From Opitutus sp. GAS368 (GTDB lineage: Bacteria > Verrucomicrobiota > Verrucomicrobiia > Opitutales > Opitutaceae): a stretch of 33,621 nt of DNA. Below, one piece after another: positions 8,180 to 17,793 of the stretch (its first letter is position 1; every line of letters starts with the position of its first letter). Under the pieces are notes generated by a model. That model was given only the letters and a program-made list of their open reading frames with translations, was not told where the DNA came from and did no database searches. Position numbers and translations under genes: made by a program. Where the stretch lies: NCBI GenBank assembly GCA_945874455.1, contig CAMCHO010000030.1, positions 1 to 33,621 of the forward strand. The letters run 5' to 3'.

Positions 8180-9583
8180 ATGGCCAAGAAAAACTCTCAC
8201 GTGACCTGGGGCGGACGCTTCACAGCGGGCCCCGCCGAGTTGATGCTGCAGTTTAGCGAGTCCGTCTCGTTTGACCGCCGCCTTGCGCCCTTCGATATCG
8301 CCGGCAGCAAGGCCCATTCTGCGATGCTCGCGCACGTCGGGCTCATCACCGCGAAAGAGCGCGACGCCATTCACGCCGGCCTCGACGCCATCTTGGCCGA
8401 GGTGCATGCCGGCACGTTCCGGTGGGACACGAAGCTCGAAGACGTGCACATGAACATCGAGCAGGCCCTCACGAAGCGCGTGCCGGCCGCCGCCAAACTC
8501 CACACCGCGCGCAGTCGCAACGACCAAGTCGCGACCGATATGCGCCTGTGGTTCAAATACGCGTGCGCCGTTCTCCGCGAAAAAATACTCGGCGCGCAAC
8601 GCGCCTTGCTCGCGGTGGCCGCGGCCAATCGTGATGTGCTGATCCCGGGCTACACGCACCTCCAGCGCGCGCAGCCGGTGTTTCTTTCGCACCACTTGTT
8701 CGCTTGGATGGAAATGCTCGACCGCGACCGCGCCCGGCTCGCCGACGTCGCCGCGCACGCCAACTGGAGCCCGCTCGGCTCCGGGGCCATCGCCGGCACG
8801 ACGTTGCCGATCGACCGCGAGTTCACGGCGAAGGCGCTCGGCTTCGTCGATGCCAAGGGCCGCCCGCAGGTCACGCAAAACTCCATGGACACCGTGGCCG
8901 ATCGCGACCTCTTCATCGAGTTCGCCGCAGCGTGCGCGACGTTTGGCGTGCACGCGTCGCGCATCGCGGAAGATCTCATTCTTTGGAGCAGCACCGAGTT
9001 CAAATTCATCGAGCTGCCTGATGCGTTTTGCACGGGCTCGTCATTGATGCCGCAAAAGAAAAATCCTGATTCCTGCGAACTGCTCCGCGGTAAGTCGGCG
9101 CGGCTGCAAGGCAACTTGCACACGCTGCTTACCCTGACGAAGGGGTTGCCGCTCACTTACAATCGCGATCTCCAAGAGGACAAGCCGCCGGTATTCGACA
9201 GCTTTGACCAGACCGCGATTTGCGCCGATGTGCTCGGAGGCACGCTGGAGGGCATGACGTTTTACCGCGAGCGTTGCGCCGCGGCCGTGGCTGATCCTGC
9301 TCTGCTCGCGACCGATCTGGCCGACTACCTCGTGCTCAAGGGCGTGGCCTTCCGCGACGCGCATCACGCTGTCGGTGCGGTGGTGCGGCTCGCGGAGAAA
9401 AACGCTGTCGCGCTCGATCAACTGCCGACGGAGGACGTGCAAAGAATCAACGCAGCGTTTGGTGCCGATTGGGTGGAGGTCTTTGACCTCAAGCGCGCGC
9501 TGGCGAAGCGGACCGGCACGGGGATGCCCGGTCCGACGCAGGTCGCGCGGCAATTCTCGCGCTGGACGAAGCTCCTCAAGTAA
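8180..9583 (+). CDS. argH: Argininosuccinate lyase
   Basis: 467 residues, normal for the family. It cleaves argininosuccinate to arginine and fumarate, the last step of arginine synthesis, in the cytosol. The family is visible from WGGRF near the N-terminus, HTARSRNDQ (about 110), [11 protein letters not shown], the substrate loop with [12 protein letters not shown] (about 285-296) and the C-terminal helical domain with DLADYLV. The frame stays open far upstream, but the ATG at 8180 gives the family's standard start and follows a pyrimidine-rich stretch. No other arginine genes are adjacent, so it appears to be a single-gene unit. Confidence 0.97.
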   Translation: MAKKNSHVTWGGRFTAGPAELMLQFSESVSFDRRLAPFDIAGSKAHSAMLAHVGLITAKERDAIHAGLDAILAEVHAGTFRWDTKLEDVHMNIEQALTKRVPAAAKLHTARSRNDQVATDMRLWFKYACAVLREKILGAQRALLAVAAANRDVLIPGYTHLQRAQPVFLSHHLFAWMEMLDRDRARLADVAAHANWSPLGSGAIAGTTLPIDREFTAKALGFVDAKGRPQVTQNSMDTVADRDLFIEFAAACATFGVHASRIAEDLILWSSTEFKFIELPDAFCTGSSLMPQKKNPDSCELLRGKSARLQGNLHTLLTLTKGLPLTYNRDLQEDKPPVFDSFDQTAICADVLGGTLEGMTFYRERCAAAVADPALLATDLADYLVLKGVAFRDAHHAVGAVVRLAEKNAVALDQLPTEDVQRINAAFGADWVEVFDLKRALAKRTGTGMPGPTQVARQFSRWTKLLK

Positions 9584-9989
9584 CGCGTGTTTGCGGCGTA
9601 GCGTTCGCGGAGTAGTGGCCCTGCTCGTGAGAGCAGGGACCGGCCTCACGCCGCACACGCCCCGTCCCGCCGCTCACGAGGCGGGCCACCACGAATCGCT
9701 CGATGCCCCCGCTTTTTCCCCCGATCACGTCCGACGTGGAGCATGCACCCTCTCGGGTGGGTTTGCGGAGATGAACGCTCGAAAAAGGGATGGATGGGTA
9801 GGCCCACGCGAACATGAGGCGGCCTTCGACTCCGCTGCCGTCGCGTCCCCTGAGCGCGGCCTCGGGGAGGAACGTCCAAACCATGAGGTGGCGCGCGAGG
9901 CCGAGGATCCGGACAGGGGCGCGCACGGCCGGTACCCGCGATGTGTGTCGTTGACCTAGCAGGCGTAAAGCCTGACCACCATTCCTCGC
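9584..9989. other. 406-base gap between argH and mutL with nested hairpins
   Basis: No gene is recognised. Near the argH end there is a compound inverted repeat: CCCTGCTC/GAGCAGGG (from about 9620), CCCGCC/GGCGGG, and an outer GTGGCC/GGCCAC pair enclosing both (about 9616-9691). The centre is unexplained GC-rich sequence, open in one frame but with no family features. A small hairpin CAGGC-GTAAA-GCCTG (9960-9974) ends 15 bases before the mutL ATG, and a TTGACC (9951-9956) could be part of a mutL promoter. Confidence 0.4.
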
Positions 9990-11798
9990 ATGGCCAAAGT
10001 CCGTATTCTCTCCGACCGAGTCGCCAACCAGATCGCCGCTGGTGAGGTGATTGAGCGCCCGGCTGCGGTGGTGAAGGAGTTGTTGGAAAACGCCCTCGAC
10101 GCCGGGGCCACGCGGGTCGAGGTCGAGTTCCGCCACGGCGGGCGCTCGCTCATGCGGATCGAGGACAACGGTCACGGCATGTCGCGCGACGATGCGCTCC
10201 TCGCCCTCGAACGCCATGCCACCAGCAAGATCGTCGAGGCCGCCGACCTCGACCGACTTGCGAGCTACGGGTTTCGCGGCGAGGCGTTGCCGTCGATTGC
10301 GAGCGTATCGCGCTTTGAATTACAAACGCGAGAGCAGGGGAGCGATGCGGGGACCGAGATTTTGGTGAACGGGGGCAAGTTTGTGCACGTGCGCGATTGT
10401 GGCCGGCCCGTGGGCACGCGCATCGAGGTGACGCACCTGTTCAACTCGGTCCCGGCGCGCCGCAAGTTCCTCAAGACCGATCAGACCGAGGCGGCGCACA
10501 TTGTGCAATGCGTGCGGCTCTACGCCCTCGCGTGCCCGCGCACGTCGTTCACACTGATCGAAGACGGTCGCACGGTATTTCGTTCGCCAGAGTGTGCGAC
10601 CCTCGCCGAGCGCATTGCGGAAATTTTTGGTCGGCAGACCGCCGATTCGCTGGTGCCGATCGACGCGGCGGGGGAGGGGATGGGCTTGCATGGGCTGATC
10701 GGCCGGCCCGGCGTGGGACGTTCGACCCGGCACGAGATGATCGTGTTTGTGAACCAACGGCCGGTCGACAGCCGCACGCTCAATTACGCGCTGATCGAGA
10801 GCTATCACGAGTCTTTGCCAAAAGGGCGCTACCCGCTCGCGTTTGTATTTTTTGAATGTGATCCGGCGTCGGTGGATGTGAACGTCCACCCGGCGAAACG
10901 CGAAGTGCGCTTTCGGAGCGAGCCGCAGGTGCGCGGCTTCGTGATTCGCGCCGTGTTGTCACGTCTGCGTGAGCTCGGCACTCCTGCCGGAGGGGCGCTC
11001 CAAATCGCTCCTGCCGGAGGGGCCGTTCGCGTCGCTTCCTTTGACGTTCGTAGTCCCGGCGTCAGTCTGAATCCGTCGCAGCCGGTTAAAGCGGGGACGA
11101 CTAACCCAGCCACCCCGCCGGACATCCGCGCGACATCCCTCGCGCCGCGTCTCCCGGTCTCGCTCTCTCCCCTCATCCCTCCCACGCCTGCGCCAGTCGA
11201 AATTCGTAAACCTGAAATCGTCATTCCTCCGTGGCGCTTCCTCGCGCTCGCCCACGGCAGTTATGCGCTCTTTGAAACGGCGGCGGGGCTCGTGTTACTC
11301 GACCGTCGCGCGGCGCACGAACGCGTTTGGTTCGAGCGCCTGCGCGAACAATTTCGCTCCGGGCTGGTCCCGAGCCAACGGCTGCTCTTGCCCGTGCCGC
11401 TCGAACTCGACCCCGTTTCGTCGGCGTTGTTGCTGGACCGTCTCACGTTTCTCCACACGCACGGCTTTGAGATCGGTGAGTTCGGTCGCAATTTTTTTCG
11501 GGTCGAAGCGGTGCCGGCGTGGATGGAGCCGGCCGACGCGGAGCCGTTTTTACGTGATCTCCTCGGGGCGTTTCGTGACGGGCGACTACCCGACAAAGAC
11601 ACGGACCTCGCCCGGGAAGCATTAGCCCGGCTGGCGGTGGCGAAGGCTGTTCGCTTGCCCGAACGCGCCGGTGAGGCCGAGCTTCAGTCGCTCGTGGCGC
11701 AACTCCTCGCCACGCGTACGCCCCTCAGCAGTCCGGCCGGCCGGCCGACTTACATTGAACTGAACCACAGCGAGCTCGCGCGGCGCTTTCAGAAATAA
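9990..11798 (+). CDS. mutL: DNA mismatch repair protein MutL, endonuclease motifs degenerate
   Basis: 602 residues. The N-terminal GHKL ATPase is intact: ELLENALDAGAT (about 30-41), IEDNGHGM (about 56-63), ERHATSKI and GFRGEALPSIASVS. An Ala/Pro-rich linker (about 330-410) joins it to the C-terminal dimerisation domain. In MutL proteins that nick DNA, this domain carries DQHA(X)2E(X)4E and CPHGRP. Here the first reads DRRAAHERVWFE (from about 438) and the last reads SPAGRP (581-586). Both the histidine of the first motif and the cysteine and histidine of the last are gone, so the protein probably cannot bind the nuclease metals. It should still bridge MutS to downstream repair enzymes. No mutS or mutH lies nearby. 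Confidence 0.96.
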   Translation: MAKVRILSDRVANQIAAGEVIERPAAVVKELLENALDAGATRVEVEFRHGGRSLMRIEDNGHGMSRDDALLALERHATSKIVEAADLDRLASYGFRGEALPSIASVSRFELQTREQGSDAGTEILVNGGKFVHVRDCGRPVGTRIEVTHLFNSVPARRKFLKTDQTEAAHIVQCVRLYALACPRTSFTLIEDGRTVFRSPECATLAERIAEIFGRQTADSLVPIDAAGEGMGLHGLIGRPGVGRSTRHEMIVFVNQRPVDSRTLNYALIESYHESLPKGRYPLAFVFFECDPASVDVNVHPAKREVRFRSEPQVRGFVIRAVLSRLRELGTPAGGALQIAPAGGAVRVASFDVRSPGVSLNPSQPVKAGTTNPATPPDIRATSLAPRLPVSLSPLIPPTPAPVEIRKPEIVIPPWRFLALAHGSYALFETAAGLVLLDRRAAHERVWFERLREQFRSGLVPSQRLLLPVPLELDPVSSALLLDRLTFLHTHGFEIGEFGRNFFRVEAVPAWMEPADAEPFLRDLLGAFRDGRLPDKDTDLAREALARLAVAKAVRLPERAGEAELQSLVAQLLATRTPLSSPAGRPTYIELNHSELARRFQK

Positions 11799-11868
11799 GA
11801 CAGAGATAAGCCGCCACCGACACTCGCGCTGGCGCGAATCATGTTAGTATTTTGACTTTCTCTCTCTC

Positions 11869-14502
11869 ATGCCCACCGCACCAAAGAAAAATTCCACCGC
11901 GAAAGCCCAGCCAGCGACCGAAGCAAAACCGGCCAAGGCCGTCCGATCCGTGGCACCGCAGCGCCCGTCCGCTCGGCGCGCGGCCGCGTCCCTCGCCAGC
12001 ACCGCGCCCTTTCCGGCCGCGGACCTCATTCAAGCGATTCGTAACCAGCCCGCTTCAGCGGACAAGCCGACCGATGCTTTTCGTTCACTGATTCAGCGCC
12101 ATCTGGTTTCTACGCTCGCGCGCCATCCGGCTTCCGCCACGTCGCGCGACTGGTGGGTCGCCACCGCCCTCGCGGTGCGCGATACGATCCATGAGCGGAT
12201 GATTGCCACGCAGGCCGTGCACAACGCCCACAACGTCCGCCGGATTTACTATTTCTCCCTCGAGTATCTCATGGGACGTCTCTTCGGCAATAATCTCATC
12301 GCCACCGGGCTGCTCGACACCGCCAAGGAGGCCCTCGAGTCGCTCGGGCAGGACTTCGAGAAAATCCGCGAATCCGAGGTCGACATGGGCCTCGGTAATG
12401 GCGGCCTCGGTCGCCTCGCCGCGTGCTTCCTCGATTCCCTCGCGACGCTTGACTACCCGGCGCTCGGCTACGGCATCTACTACGAGTTTGGGCTCTTCAA
12501 GCAGGCCTTCAACAACGGCCACCAGATCGAGCATCCTGATAATTGGATTATTTTCGGCAGCCCATGGGAGGTGGTGCGTCCTGAATACACCCAAGAGGTG
12601 CGCGTTTTTGGACGCGTCGAAAATGTGTTCGATGATCGCGGCAACTACCGTCCACGTTGGGTGGATACCAAGACGATTTTGGGTGTGCCCCACGATATTC
12701 CGATCGCCGGCTTCGGTACCCAGACGGTCAACCTCCTGCGTTTGTGGGCCTCGAAATCCACGGAAGACTTCGATCTGGCGGCGTTCAACAGCGGCGGCTA
12801 CGTCGAGGCCGTGCGGGAAAAAGCCGTGGGCGAGACCGTCTCAAAAGTTCTCTACCCGAACGACAAGACCGAAAACGGCAAAGAGCTGCGCCTCGTGCAG
12901 CAGTATTTTTTTGTCGCCTGTTCCCTGCGTGATCTCATCCGGCGGCATTTCCGGTCGCCGGGCAACTCGTGGGCAAATTTCTCCGACAAAGTCGCCGTCC
13001 AGCTCAACGACACGCACCCCGCCATCGCTATCATCGAGCTCATGCGCCTGCTCATCGACGAGGAGCAGATGTCGTGGGATGCCGCTTGGGCGATTGTCTC
13101 GAAAACCTTCTCCTACACCAATCACACCTTGTTGCCAGAGGCTCTGGAGAAGTGGGGCGTCGCTCTGTTTGAACGCGTGCTGCCGCGCCATCTCCAGCTC
13201 ATTTTCGACGTCAACACGCACCTGATGGTCACCGTCGAAGCCAAGTGGCCGGGCGACAACGAAAAGAAGCGCATCTGCTCCCTCATCGAGGAGCACGGTC
13301 ACAAGCGGGTCCGCATGGCGAATCTCTCCGTGGTCGGTTCGCACACCGTCAACGGCGTCGCTGCACTCCACACCGCGCTCCTGAAGAAGGATCTCTTCCC
13401 TGAGTTCGACGCGCTCTATCCGGGTAAATTTCAGAACAAAACCAATGGCATCACGCCGCGACGCTGGCTGTTTAAGAGCAACCCCGGATTGTCGAAACTG
13501 ATTACGCGGCAGCTCGGCAGCGAGGCCTGGGTCCGCGATCTCGATCTGCTCCGTGGGCTGGAAAAGTTCTCCGACGACCCGGGGGTTCAGCGTGAGTTCA
13601 TGGCTATCAAACGCGCCAACAAGGTTGAGCTCGCCGCGACGATTAAGGATCTGTGTGGCGTCGTGGTTTCCCCGGATGCGCTGTTCGACGTGCAGATCAA
13701 ACGGCTCCACGAATACAAGCGGCAGCATCTCAATCTGCTGCACATTCTCGCACTCTACCGGCGGATCTTGCAGAATCCGGCCATCGATTTGGTGCCGCGC
13801 GTCTTCATCTTCGGAGCGAAGGCCGCGCCGGGTTACGACCTCGCGAAGAACATCATCCGTGCGATCAATGTCATTGGCGCCCGCATCAACGCCGACGAAC
13901 GCATCGGGGGGAAACTCAAAGTGGTCTTCCTCCCGAATTATCGGGTTTCGCTCGCGGAAAAAATCATCCCGGCCGCCGATCTTTCGGAGCAGATTTCCAC
14001 CGCCGGCAAAGAGGCGTCCGGCACCGGTAACATGAAGCTCATGGCGAACGGCGCGCTGACCATCGGCACACTCGACGGTGCCAACGTCGAGATCGGCGAA
14101 GAAGTGGGCGCCGACAATATCTTCATCTTCGGCCTCACCGTCGACGAGGTGGAGGCGCTCTGGGCCAAGGGCTACCAACCGTGGGACTATTACCACGCCG
14201 ATGAGGAGCTTCGCGCGGTGATTGATTGGCTGGGCAGCGACTATTTCACCCCGGGCGAACAGGGGGCCTTTGGTCACGTCCACGCGAGTCTGTTGCAGGG
14301 TGGCGATCCCTACCTGCTCCTCGCGGATTTCCGTTCCTATTCCGACGCGCAGGCCCGGGCTGATGCCGCTTATCGCGACCAGACCAAGTGGGCGAAGATG
14401 GCCATCCTCAATACGGCGCGCGTCGGCAAGTTCTCCAGCGATCGCACGATCCGGGAATACGCGCAGCAGATTTGGAATCTGGCGCCGGTGCCGGTGCGCT
14501 AA
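11869..14502 (+). CDS. glgP: Glycogen/starch phosphorylase
   Basis: 877 residues. It releases glucose-1-phosphate from alpha-1,4-glucans using phosphate and PLP (GT35 family). Key stretches are [57 protein letters not shown] and the PLP site [14 protein letters not shown], whose lysine is about residue 723 and would form the Schiff base. The family is usually about 820 residues. The extra length is an Ala/Lys/Pro-rich N-terminal tail of roughly 50 residues, likely disordered. The start follows a run of pyrimidines (TTTCTCTCTCTC), not a Shine-Dalgarno. No other glycogen genes adjoin it. Confidence 0.96.
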   Translation: MPTAPKKNSTAKAQPATEAKPAKAVRSVAPQRPSARRAAASLASTAPFPAADLIQAIRNQPASADKPTDAFRSLIQRHLVSTLARHPASATSRDWWVATALAVRDTIHERMIATQAVHNAHNVRRIYYFSLEYLMGRLFGNNLIATGLLDTAKEALESLGQDFEKIRESEVDMGLGNGGLGRLAACFLDSLATLDYPALGYGIYYEFGLFKQAFNNGHQIEHPDNWIIFGSPWEVVRPEYTQEVRVFGRVENVFDDRGNYRPRWVDTKTILGVPHDIPIAGFGTQTVNLLRLWASKSTEDFDLAAFNSGGYVEAVREKAVGETVSKVLYPNDKTENGKELRLVQQYFFVACSLRDLIRRHFRSPGNSWANFSDKVAVQLNDTHPAIAIIELMRLLIDEEQMSWDAAWAIVSKTFSYTNHTLLPEALEKWGVALFERVLPRHLQLIFDVNTHLMVTVEAKWPGDNEKKRICSLIEEHGHKRVRMANLSVVGSHTVNGVAALHTALLKKDLFPEFDALYPGKFQNKTNGITPRRWLFKSNPGLSKLITRQLGSEAWVRDLDLLRGLEKFSDDPGVQREFMAIKRANKVELAATIKDLCGVVVSPDALFDVQIKRLHEYKRQHLNLLHILALYRRILQNPAIDLVPRVFIFGAKAAPGYDLAKNIIRAINVIGARINADERIGGKLKVVFLPNYRVSLAEKIIPAADLSEQISTAGKEASGTGNMKLMANGALTIGTLDGANVEIGEEVGADNIFIFGLTVDEVEALWAKGYQPWDYYHADEELRAVIDWLGSDYFTPGEQGAFGHVHASLLQGGDPYLLLADFRSYSDAQARADAAYRDQTKWAKMAILNTARVGKFSSDRTIREYAQQIWNLAPVPVR

Positions 14503-14509
14503 GCCGGAG

Positions 14510-14529
14510 CGGCGGCTTTCCAGCCGCCG
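14510..14529 (+). terminator. Hairpin after glgP
   Basis: An eight-base-pair stem (CGGCGGCT, 14510-14517, with AGCCGCCG, 14522-14529) around a TTCC loop starts seven bases after the glgP stop. The sequence after it is TTCGTGTTTG rather than a solid T-run, so termination may be partial. The remaining gap to 14717 holds further imperfect inverted repeats and no recognised gene. Confidence 0.5.
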
Positions 14530-14717
14530 TTCGTGTTTGCCCGCCGGCGTGCCCCAGAGCGGTCCTCCGGTCACGCAGCTCGTTTTGAGTGCTCTCGAAC
14601 GAACTCCGGTGGCGCGGTCGCTCACGCTTGAGCAGCGGACGCGAGTTAAACCGCCCGCTTCGCCACCGCCGCCGAAGTTGACTGGTAACCGTCGCGTGTT
14701 TCCGAAATCTATTCCCC

Positions 14718-15974
14718 ATGCGTCGCCACGTCCTCTGCCTGCTCGTCTCCTTAGCCTGCGCGGCTGCGGTGGCTGCGGCGGAGTCGGTGCGGCCGATTCC
14801 TCCGCTGACGGCCGATCTTTCCGGCCAGCTCTCGCTGCCCAAAATCCCCGGTCTGCCTCCGCTCGCGTGGCGCGTGCACGCGCGCTCCGCGGCCGGCCAC
14901 AGCCTCGCCTTCGACGCCACGGCGACCGCGCCGGGCTTGGAACTCCGCCTTGAATTTACGCTCCCCGGCGGCGAGTCGCCGGGTACGTGGCGCCTCGTGC
15001 GCGCGAAGTGTGACGCGGCCTGGTGGTGGCGCCTCAGCATTGCGCAGGCCGGAGTGACAACGTTGCCCGCTGATTTCACCTTTGCTGGGCAGCTCACTTT
15101 GGAGGGGGCCGGCCGGTGGCGCGGGTCCGAGGCCACCGGCACGTTGTCTGCCACCCTCGCTGCCGGCACCGCTGGCAGTAAATCCCAACACTGGAGCGCG
15201 AGTGGGCTGGAACTTGCTGCCGACCTCGAGCTCACTCCGACGCGCGTCGCCGTGCGCACCGCGCGCGCCCACGTGGACACGATTCAAGCCGCCGGGCTCA
15301 CGGGGAGAAATCTCATTCTTGAGCTTGCCGGTGCCGAGGCCGGCCGCCTTGCGGTGAGTCGCGCCGAGGTCGCGGCCTTCGGTGGGCGGATTACTCTGGC
15401 GCCCTTTACGCTCGATCCGGTCGCACCGGCGGTGAACAGCGTCCTTGAATTTTCGGGCGTCTCGCTCGGTGACCTCGCCAGCTTCGTGCCCCAAGCGCTC
15501 CAGCAAGCCGGCGGCCAAGTCGCTGGGCGCTTATCGTTGAACTGGAGCCGGCAGGCCGGGCTGGGGCCCGCTAACGGGTCCCTCGCGGCCGCCGCGGGAC
15601 AAGCGGCCACGGTGCGCCTCGCCTCGTCTCCGGGGTTACTCACGGGGAATTCACCTCCGCGCATCGCGCTGCTACCCGCAGCGATGGGACCGCTCAGCCG
15701 CTGGTTCTCCCTCGAAAATCCAGCTCATGGCATGCTCCAGCGCATCGAGCTGGGTCAGGCCCCTCTCGCCGTGGAAAACCTCAGCCTGCGCCTTTATCCG
15801 GATGGGGCGGGTGGCGCGCGTTCCGCTCAGGTCGAGGTCGTCGCCCGCACCACCGGCGCGGGTGATGTGGTCGAAAAAGTCACGTTCACCGTCAACGTCT
15901 CCGGCCCCCTCGATCACGTGCTGCGTCTCGGCCTGGATGACCGCGCGAACATTCGCCTGAACACGGCCAGATGA
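14718..15974 (+). CDS. ydbH: YdbH-like periplasm-spanning lipid-transport protein, short form
   Basis: 418 residues with an N-terminal signal or anchor (MRRHVLCLLVSLACAAAVAAA). The body is repetitive beta-strand sequence of the AsmA/TamB-like type (LAVSRAEVAAFGGRITLAPFTLDP, NSVLEFSGVSLGDLASFV), and the C-terminus resembles YdbH: PLAVENLSLRLYPDG then VEVVARTTG. In Escherichia coli, YdbH joins inner and outer membranes with the lipoprotein YnbE and moves phospholipids between them. The assignment rests mainly on the next two genes being YnbE and YdbL in the same order as in E. coli. E. coli YdbH has about 880 residues, so this copy is half-length. An unrelated AsmA-like protein is the alternative. 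Confidence 0.75.
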   Translation: MRRHVLCLLVSLACAAAVAAAESVRPIPPLTADLSGQLSLPKIPGLPPLAWRVHARSAAGHSLAFDATATAPGLELRLEFTLPGGESPGTWRLVRAKCDAAWWWRLSIAQAGVTTLPADFTFAGQLTLEGAGRWRGSEATGTLSATLAAGTAGSKSQHWSASGLELAADLELTPTRVAVRTARAHVDTIQAAGLTGRNLILELAGAEAGRLAVSRAEVAAFGGRITLAPFTLDPVAPAVNSVLEFSGVSLGDLASFVPQALQQAGGQVAGRLSLNWSRQAGLGPANGSLAAAAGQAATVRLASSPGLLTGNSPPRIALLPAAMGPLSRWFSLENPAHGMLQRIELGQAPLAVENLSLRLYPDGAGGARSAQVEVVARTTGAGDVVEKVTFTVNVSGPLDHVLRLGLDDRANIRLNTAR

Positions 15975-16018
15975 AACCTGAGTTGCCCTTTGCGGTCTCG
16001 TGTGTGCAATCCTCGTCT

Positions 16019-16201
16019 ATGCTCCGCTGCCTCCCGCTTCTCGTGACCGCGCTCGTTCTCGGCGGTTGCATCCACGTCACGATGGACCCGATTCAAGTCC
16101 ACGCGACGATCGACGTGAACGTGAAAGTCGACAAAGCCCTCGACGATCTCTTCGGCGACCTCGACAAGCAGGACGCGTCCATGAAATCCGCTGCGAAATA
16201 A
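16019..16201 (+). CDS. ynbE: YnbE-like outer-membrane lipoprotein
   Basis: 60 residues from the ATG at 16019, almost the same length as E. coli YnbE. It has a lipoprotein signal with the lipobox LGGC (14-17). The mature part (IHVTMDPIQVHATIDVNVKVDKALDDLFGDLD) is a strand pair ending in an acidic tail and carries the conserved MDPI-VHATIDVNVKV pattern of the family. In E. coli it stacks on YdbH as a beta-strand assembly and anchors the bridge in the outer membrane. The frame could begin at 15971, where an ATGA overlaps the ydbH stop, but those 16 extra residues would spoil the lipoprotein signal. Confidence 0.85.
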   Translation: MLRCLPLLVTALVLGGCIHVTMDPIQVHATIDVNVKVDKALDDLFGDLDKQDASMKSAAK

Positions 16202-16223
16202 AAAACCCTCTCCTCCCGCTCGT

Positions 16224-16598
16224 ATGAACACCCAGCTCCGCCTTTTCGTTCTCCTCGGCCTCGCTTTCTTCTCATTGGCCGGCAGCGCCGTAGCCCAGGA
16301 TATCGCCGCGGCGAAACAGCGCATGGCTTCCCGTCAATCCGAAGTCGCTTCGTTGAAAACCAGCGGTGCGGTCGGTGAGAACAACCGCGGCCTCCTCGAA
16401 GTGCGCCGTAGCGGTGGTGCTTCCGCCAAGATCGTCGCCGATGAAAATAGCGACCGCGGCGTGCTCTACGCCGAAGTCGCCAAGCGCACCGGCGTCTCCG
16501 TCGACGACTCCGGCCGCGCGCGCGCGAAGCAAATCGCCGCCAACAGCGCCGCCGGTGTTTGGATTCAAAAAGAAGACGGATCGTGGCACCAAAAGTAG
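16224..16598 (+). CDS. ydbL: YdbL-like periplasmic protein (DUF1318)
   Basis: 124 residues: a signal peptide (to about AVAQD), then a DUF1318 domain with KQRMASRQSEVASLKTSG, VGENNRGLLEVR, ENSDRGVLYAEVAKRTG and a C-terminal WIQKEDGSWHQK. In E. coli YdbL acts with YdbH and YnbE and is thought to help assemble or control the YnbE stack. It starts 22 bases after ynbE, so the three genes form one operon. The order ydbH-ynbE-ydbL is the same as in E. coli. Confidence 0.87.
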   Translation: MNTQLRLFVLLGLAFFSLAGSAVAQDIAAAKQRMASRQSEVASLKTSGAVGENNRGLLEVRRSGGASAKIVADENSDRGVLYAEVAKRTGVSVDDSGRARAKQIAANSAAGVWIQKEDGSWHQK

Positions 16599-16723
16599 GG
16601 GCGAGGGCGGACTTCTGTCGGCCGCACCGTGCGAAAACCTGCCGTGTGCAAAGCCGGACTGCGGTCTGATCTCCGTTGGTCCAGCGCTTGCATTCGTCTT
16701 CTCCGCTGACTTCCTTTTGCCCA

Positions 16724-17707
16724 ATGAAATTGCCCCGCTTCGTCTCCATCCTCGTCGCGCCCGTGGTGCTCTCGACGGCCGTTTTCGCGGCCGATTTCGC
16801 GCCCGCGATCATTTACGACATGGGCGGCAAGTTCGACAAGTCGTTCAACCAGTCGGCCAGTGACGGTACGGTCCGATTCAAAAAGGAAACCGGCATCGAG
16901 GTCCGCGAGTTTGAGGTCACCAACGCCGCCCAACGCGAACAAGCGATGACCCGCTTTGCGCAACGCGGCTCCCAAGTCATCGTCGCCATTGGGTTCTCCC
17001 AGGCCTCCGCCGTCGAGGCCGCGGCTAAGAAATTCCCGAACGTGAAGTTCGCGATCATCGACGGCACCGTGAATCTGCCGAACGTCCAATCGATCAACTT
17101 CCGCGAACAGGAATCGTCCTTTCTCTGCGGCATGGCCGCCGCGCTCGCTTCGAAGACGGGCAAGGTGGGTTTCGTCGGCGGCATGGATATTCCGCTGATT
17201 CGTAAGTTTGCCCAAGGCTACACCGACGGCGCGAAGTTCGTGAATCCTCAGGCCGAGGTTTTCCAAAACATGACCGGCACCACGGCCGCCGCTTGGAATG
17301 ATCCCACGAAAGGCGGCGAACTCGCCAAGGGCCAGATCGGTCGCGGTGCCGACGTTATTTTCCACGCCTCCGGCAATACCGGTGGTGGGGTCATGCAAGC
17401 CGCGAAGGACGCCGGCAAGCTGAGTATCGGCTGCGACGCCAACCAAAACTATCTTCATCCGGGCAGCGTCCTGACTTCCGCCGTGAAACGCGTCGATATC
17501 GCCGTCTACCAGACGATCATGGATGCTAAAAACGGCACGTGGAAGGGCGGTCCCGTCGTCCTCGGTCTGGCCGAAGACGGCGTTGGCTATTCCCTCGACG
17601 AGCACAACCGCACGCTCATCACCCCCGCCATGGAAGCCACACTCGCCACCGCCAAAGCCGACATCATCTCCGGCAAACTAAAGGTTGCGGAGTACAAGGT
17701 GCCGTAA
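16724..17707 (+). CDS. BMP-family substrate-binding protein of a nucleoside ABC importer
   Basis: 327 residues. The ATG at 16724 leads directly into a signal peptide ending in FAADF; there is no lipobox, so it should be soluble in the periplasm. BMP-family marks are IIYDMGGKFDKSFNQSASDG, the VTNAAQREQAMTRFAQRG segment, VIVAIGFSQASAVEAAA, KFAIIDG, AALASKTGKVGFVGGMDIPLIRKF and HASGNTGGGVMQAA. Family members bind purine nucleosides (PnrA, BmpDEFG types). It is first of four genes forming a complete importer. A long inverted repeat separates it from the ATPase gene. Confidence 0.92.
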   Translation: MKLPRFVSILVAPVVLSTAVFAADFAPAIIYDMGGKFDKSFNQSASDGTVRFKKETGIEVREFEVTNAAQREQAMTRFAQRGSQVIVAIGFSQASAVEAAAKKFPNVKFAIIDGTVNLPNVQSINFREQESSFLCGMAAALASKTGKVGFVGGMDIPLIRKFAQGYTDGAKFVNPQAEVFQNMTGTTAAAWNDPTKGGELAKGQIGRGADVIFHASGNTGGGVMQAAKDAGKLSIGCDANQNYLHPGSVLTSAVKRVDIAVYQTIMDAKNGTWKGGPVVLGLAEDGVGYSLDEHNRTLITPAMEATLATAKADIISGKLKVAEYKVP

Positions 17708-17711
17708 ATTT

Positions 17712-17793
17712 AACCACGGAGGGACGCGGATTGCGGCCGATCTTTTACCGGCACCGGCTCCTCTCCCCTCTGAATCCGTGTTCATCCGTGGTT
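17712..17793 (+). repeat. Long inverted repeat between binding-protein and ATPase genes
   Basis: The left arm (17712-17732, starting AACCACGGAGGGACGC) pairs with the right arm (17773-17793, ending CATCCGTGGTT) at 18 of 21 positions, or 20 of 21 if G-U pairs are allowed, around a 40-base loop. The right arm read on the minus strand is AACCACGGATGAACACGGAT, which I recognise as a dispersed intergenic repeat of this bacterial group (from memory). It begins five bases after the binding-protein stop and contains the probable GTG start of the ATPase gene (17788). Confidence 0.8.

Noticed and set aside
9864-9880. GAGGAACGTCC, resembling the conserved start region of RNase P RNA
   Set aside because: The matching 3' half and the ~300 bases of RNA that should follow are missing; mutL begins about 110 bases later.
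12841-14625. A 594-codon open frame antisense to glgP
   Set aside because: It is fully covered by an unambiguous glycogen phosphorylase and shows no recognisable domain.
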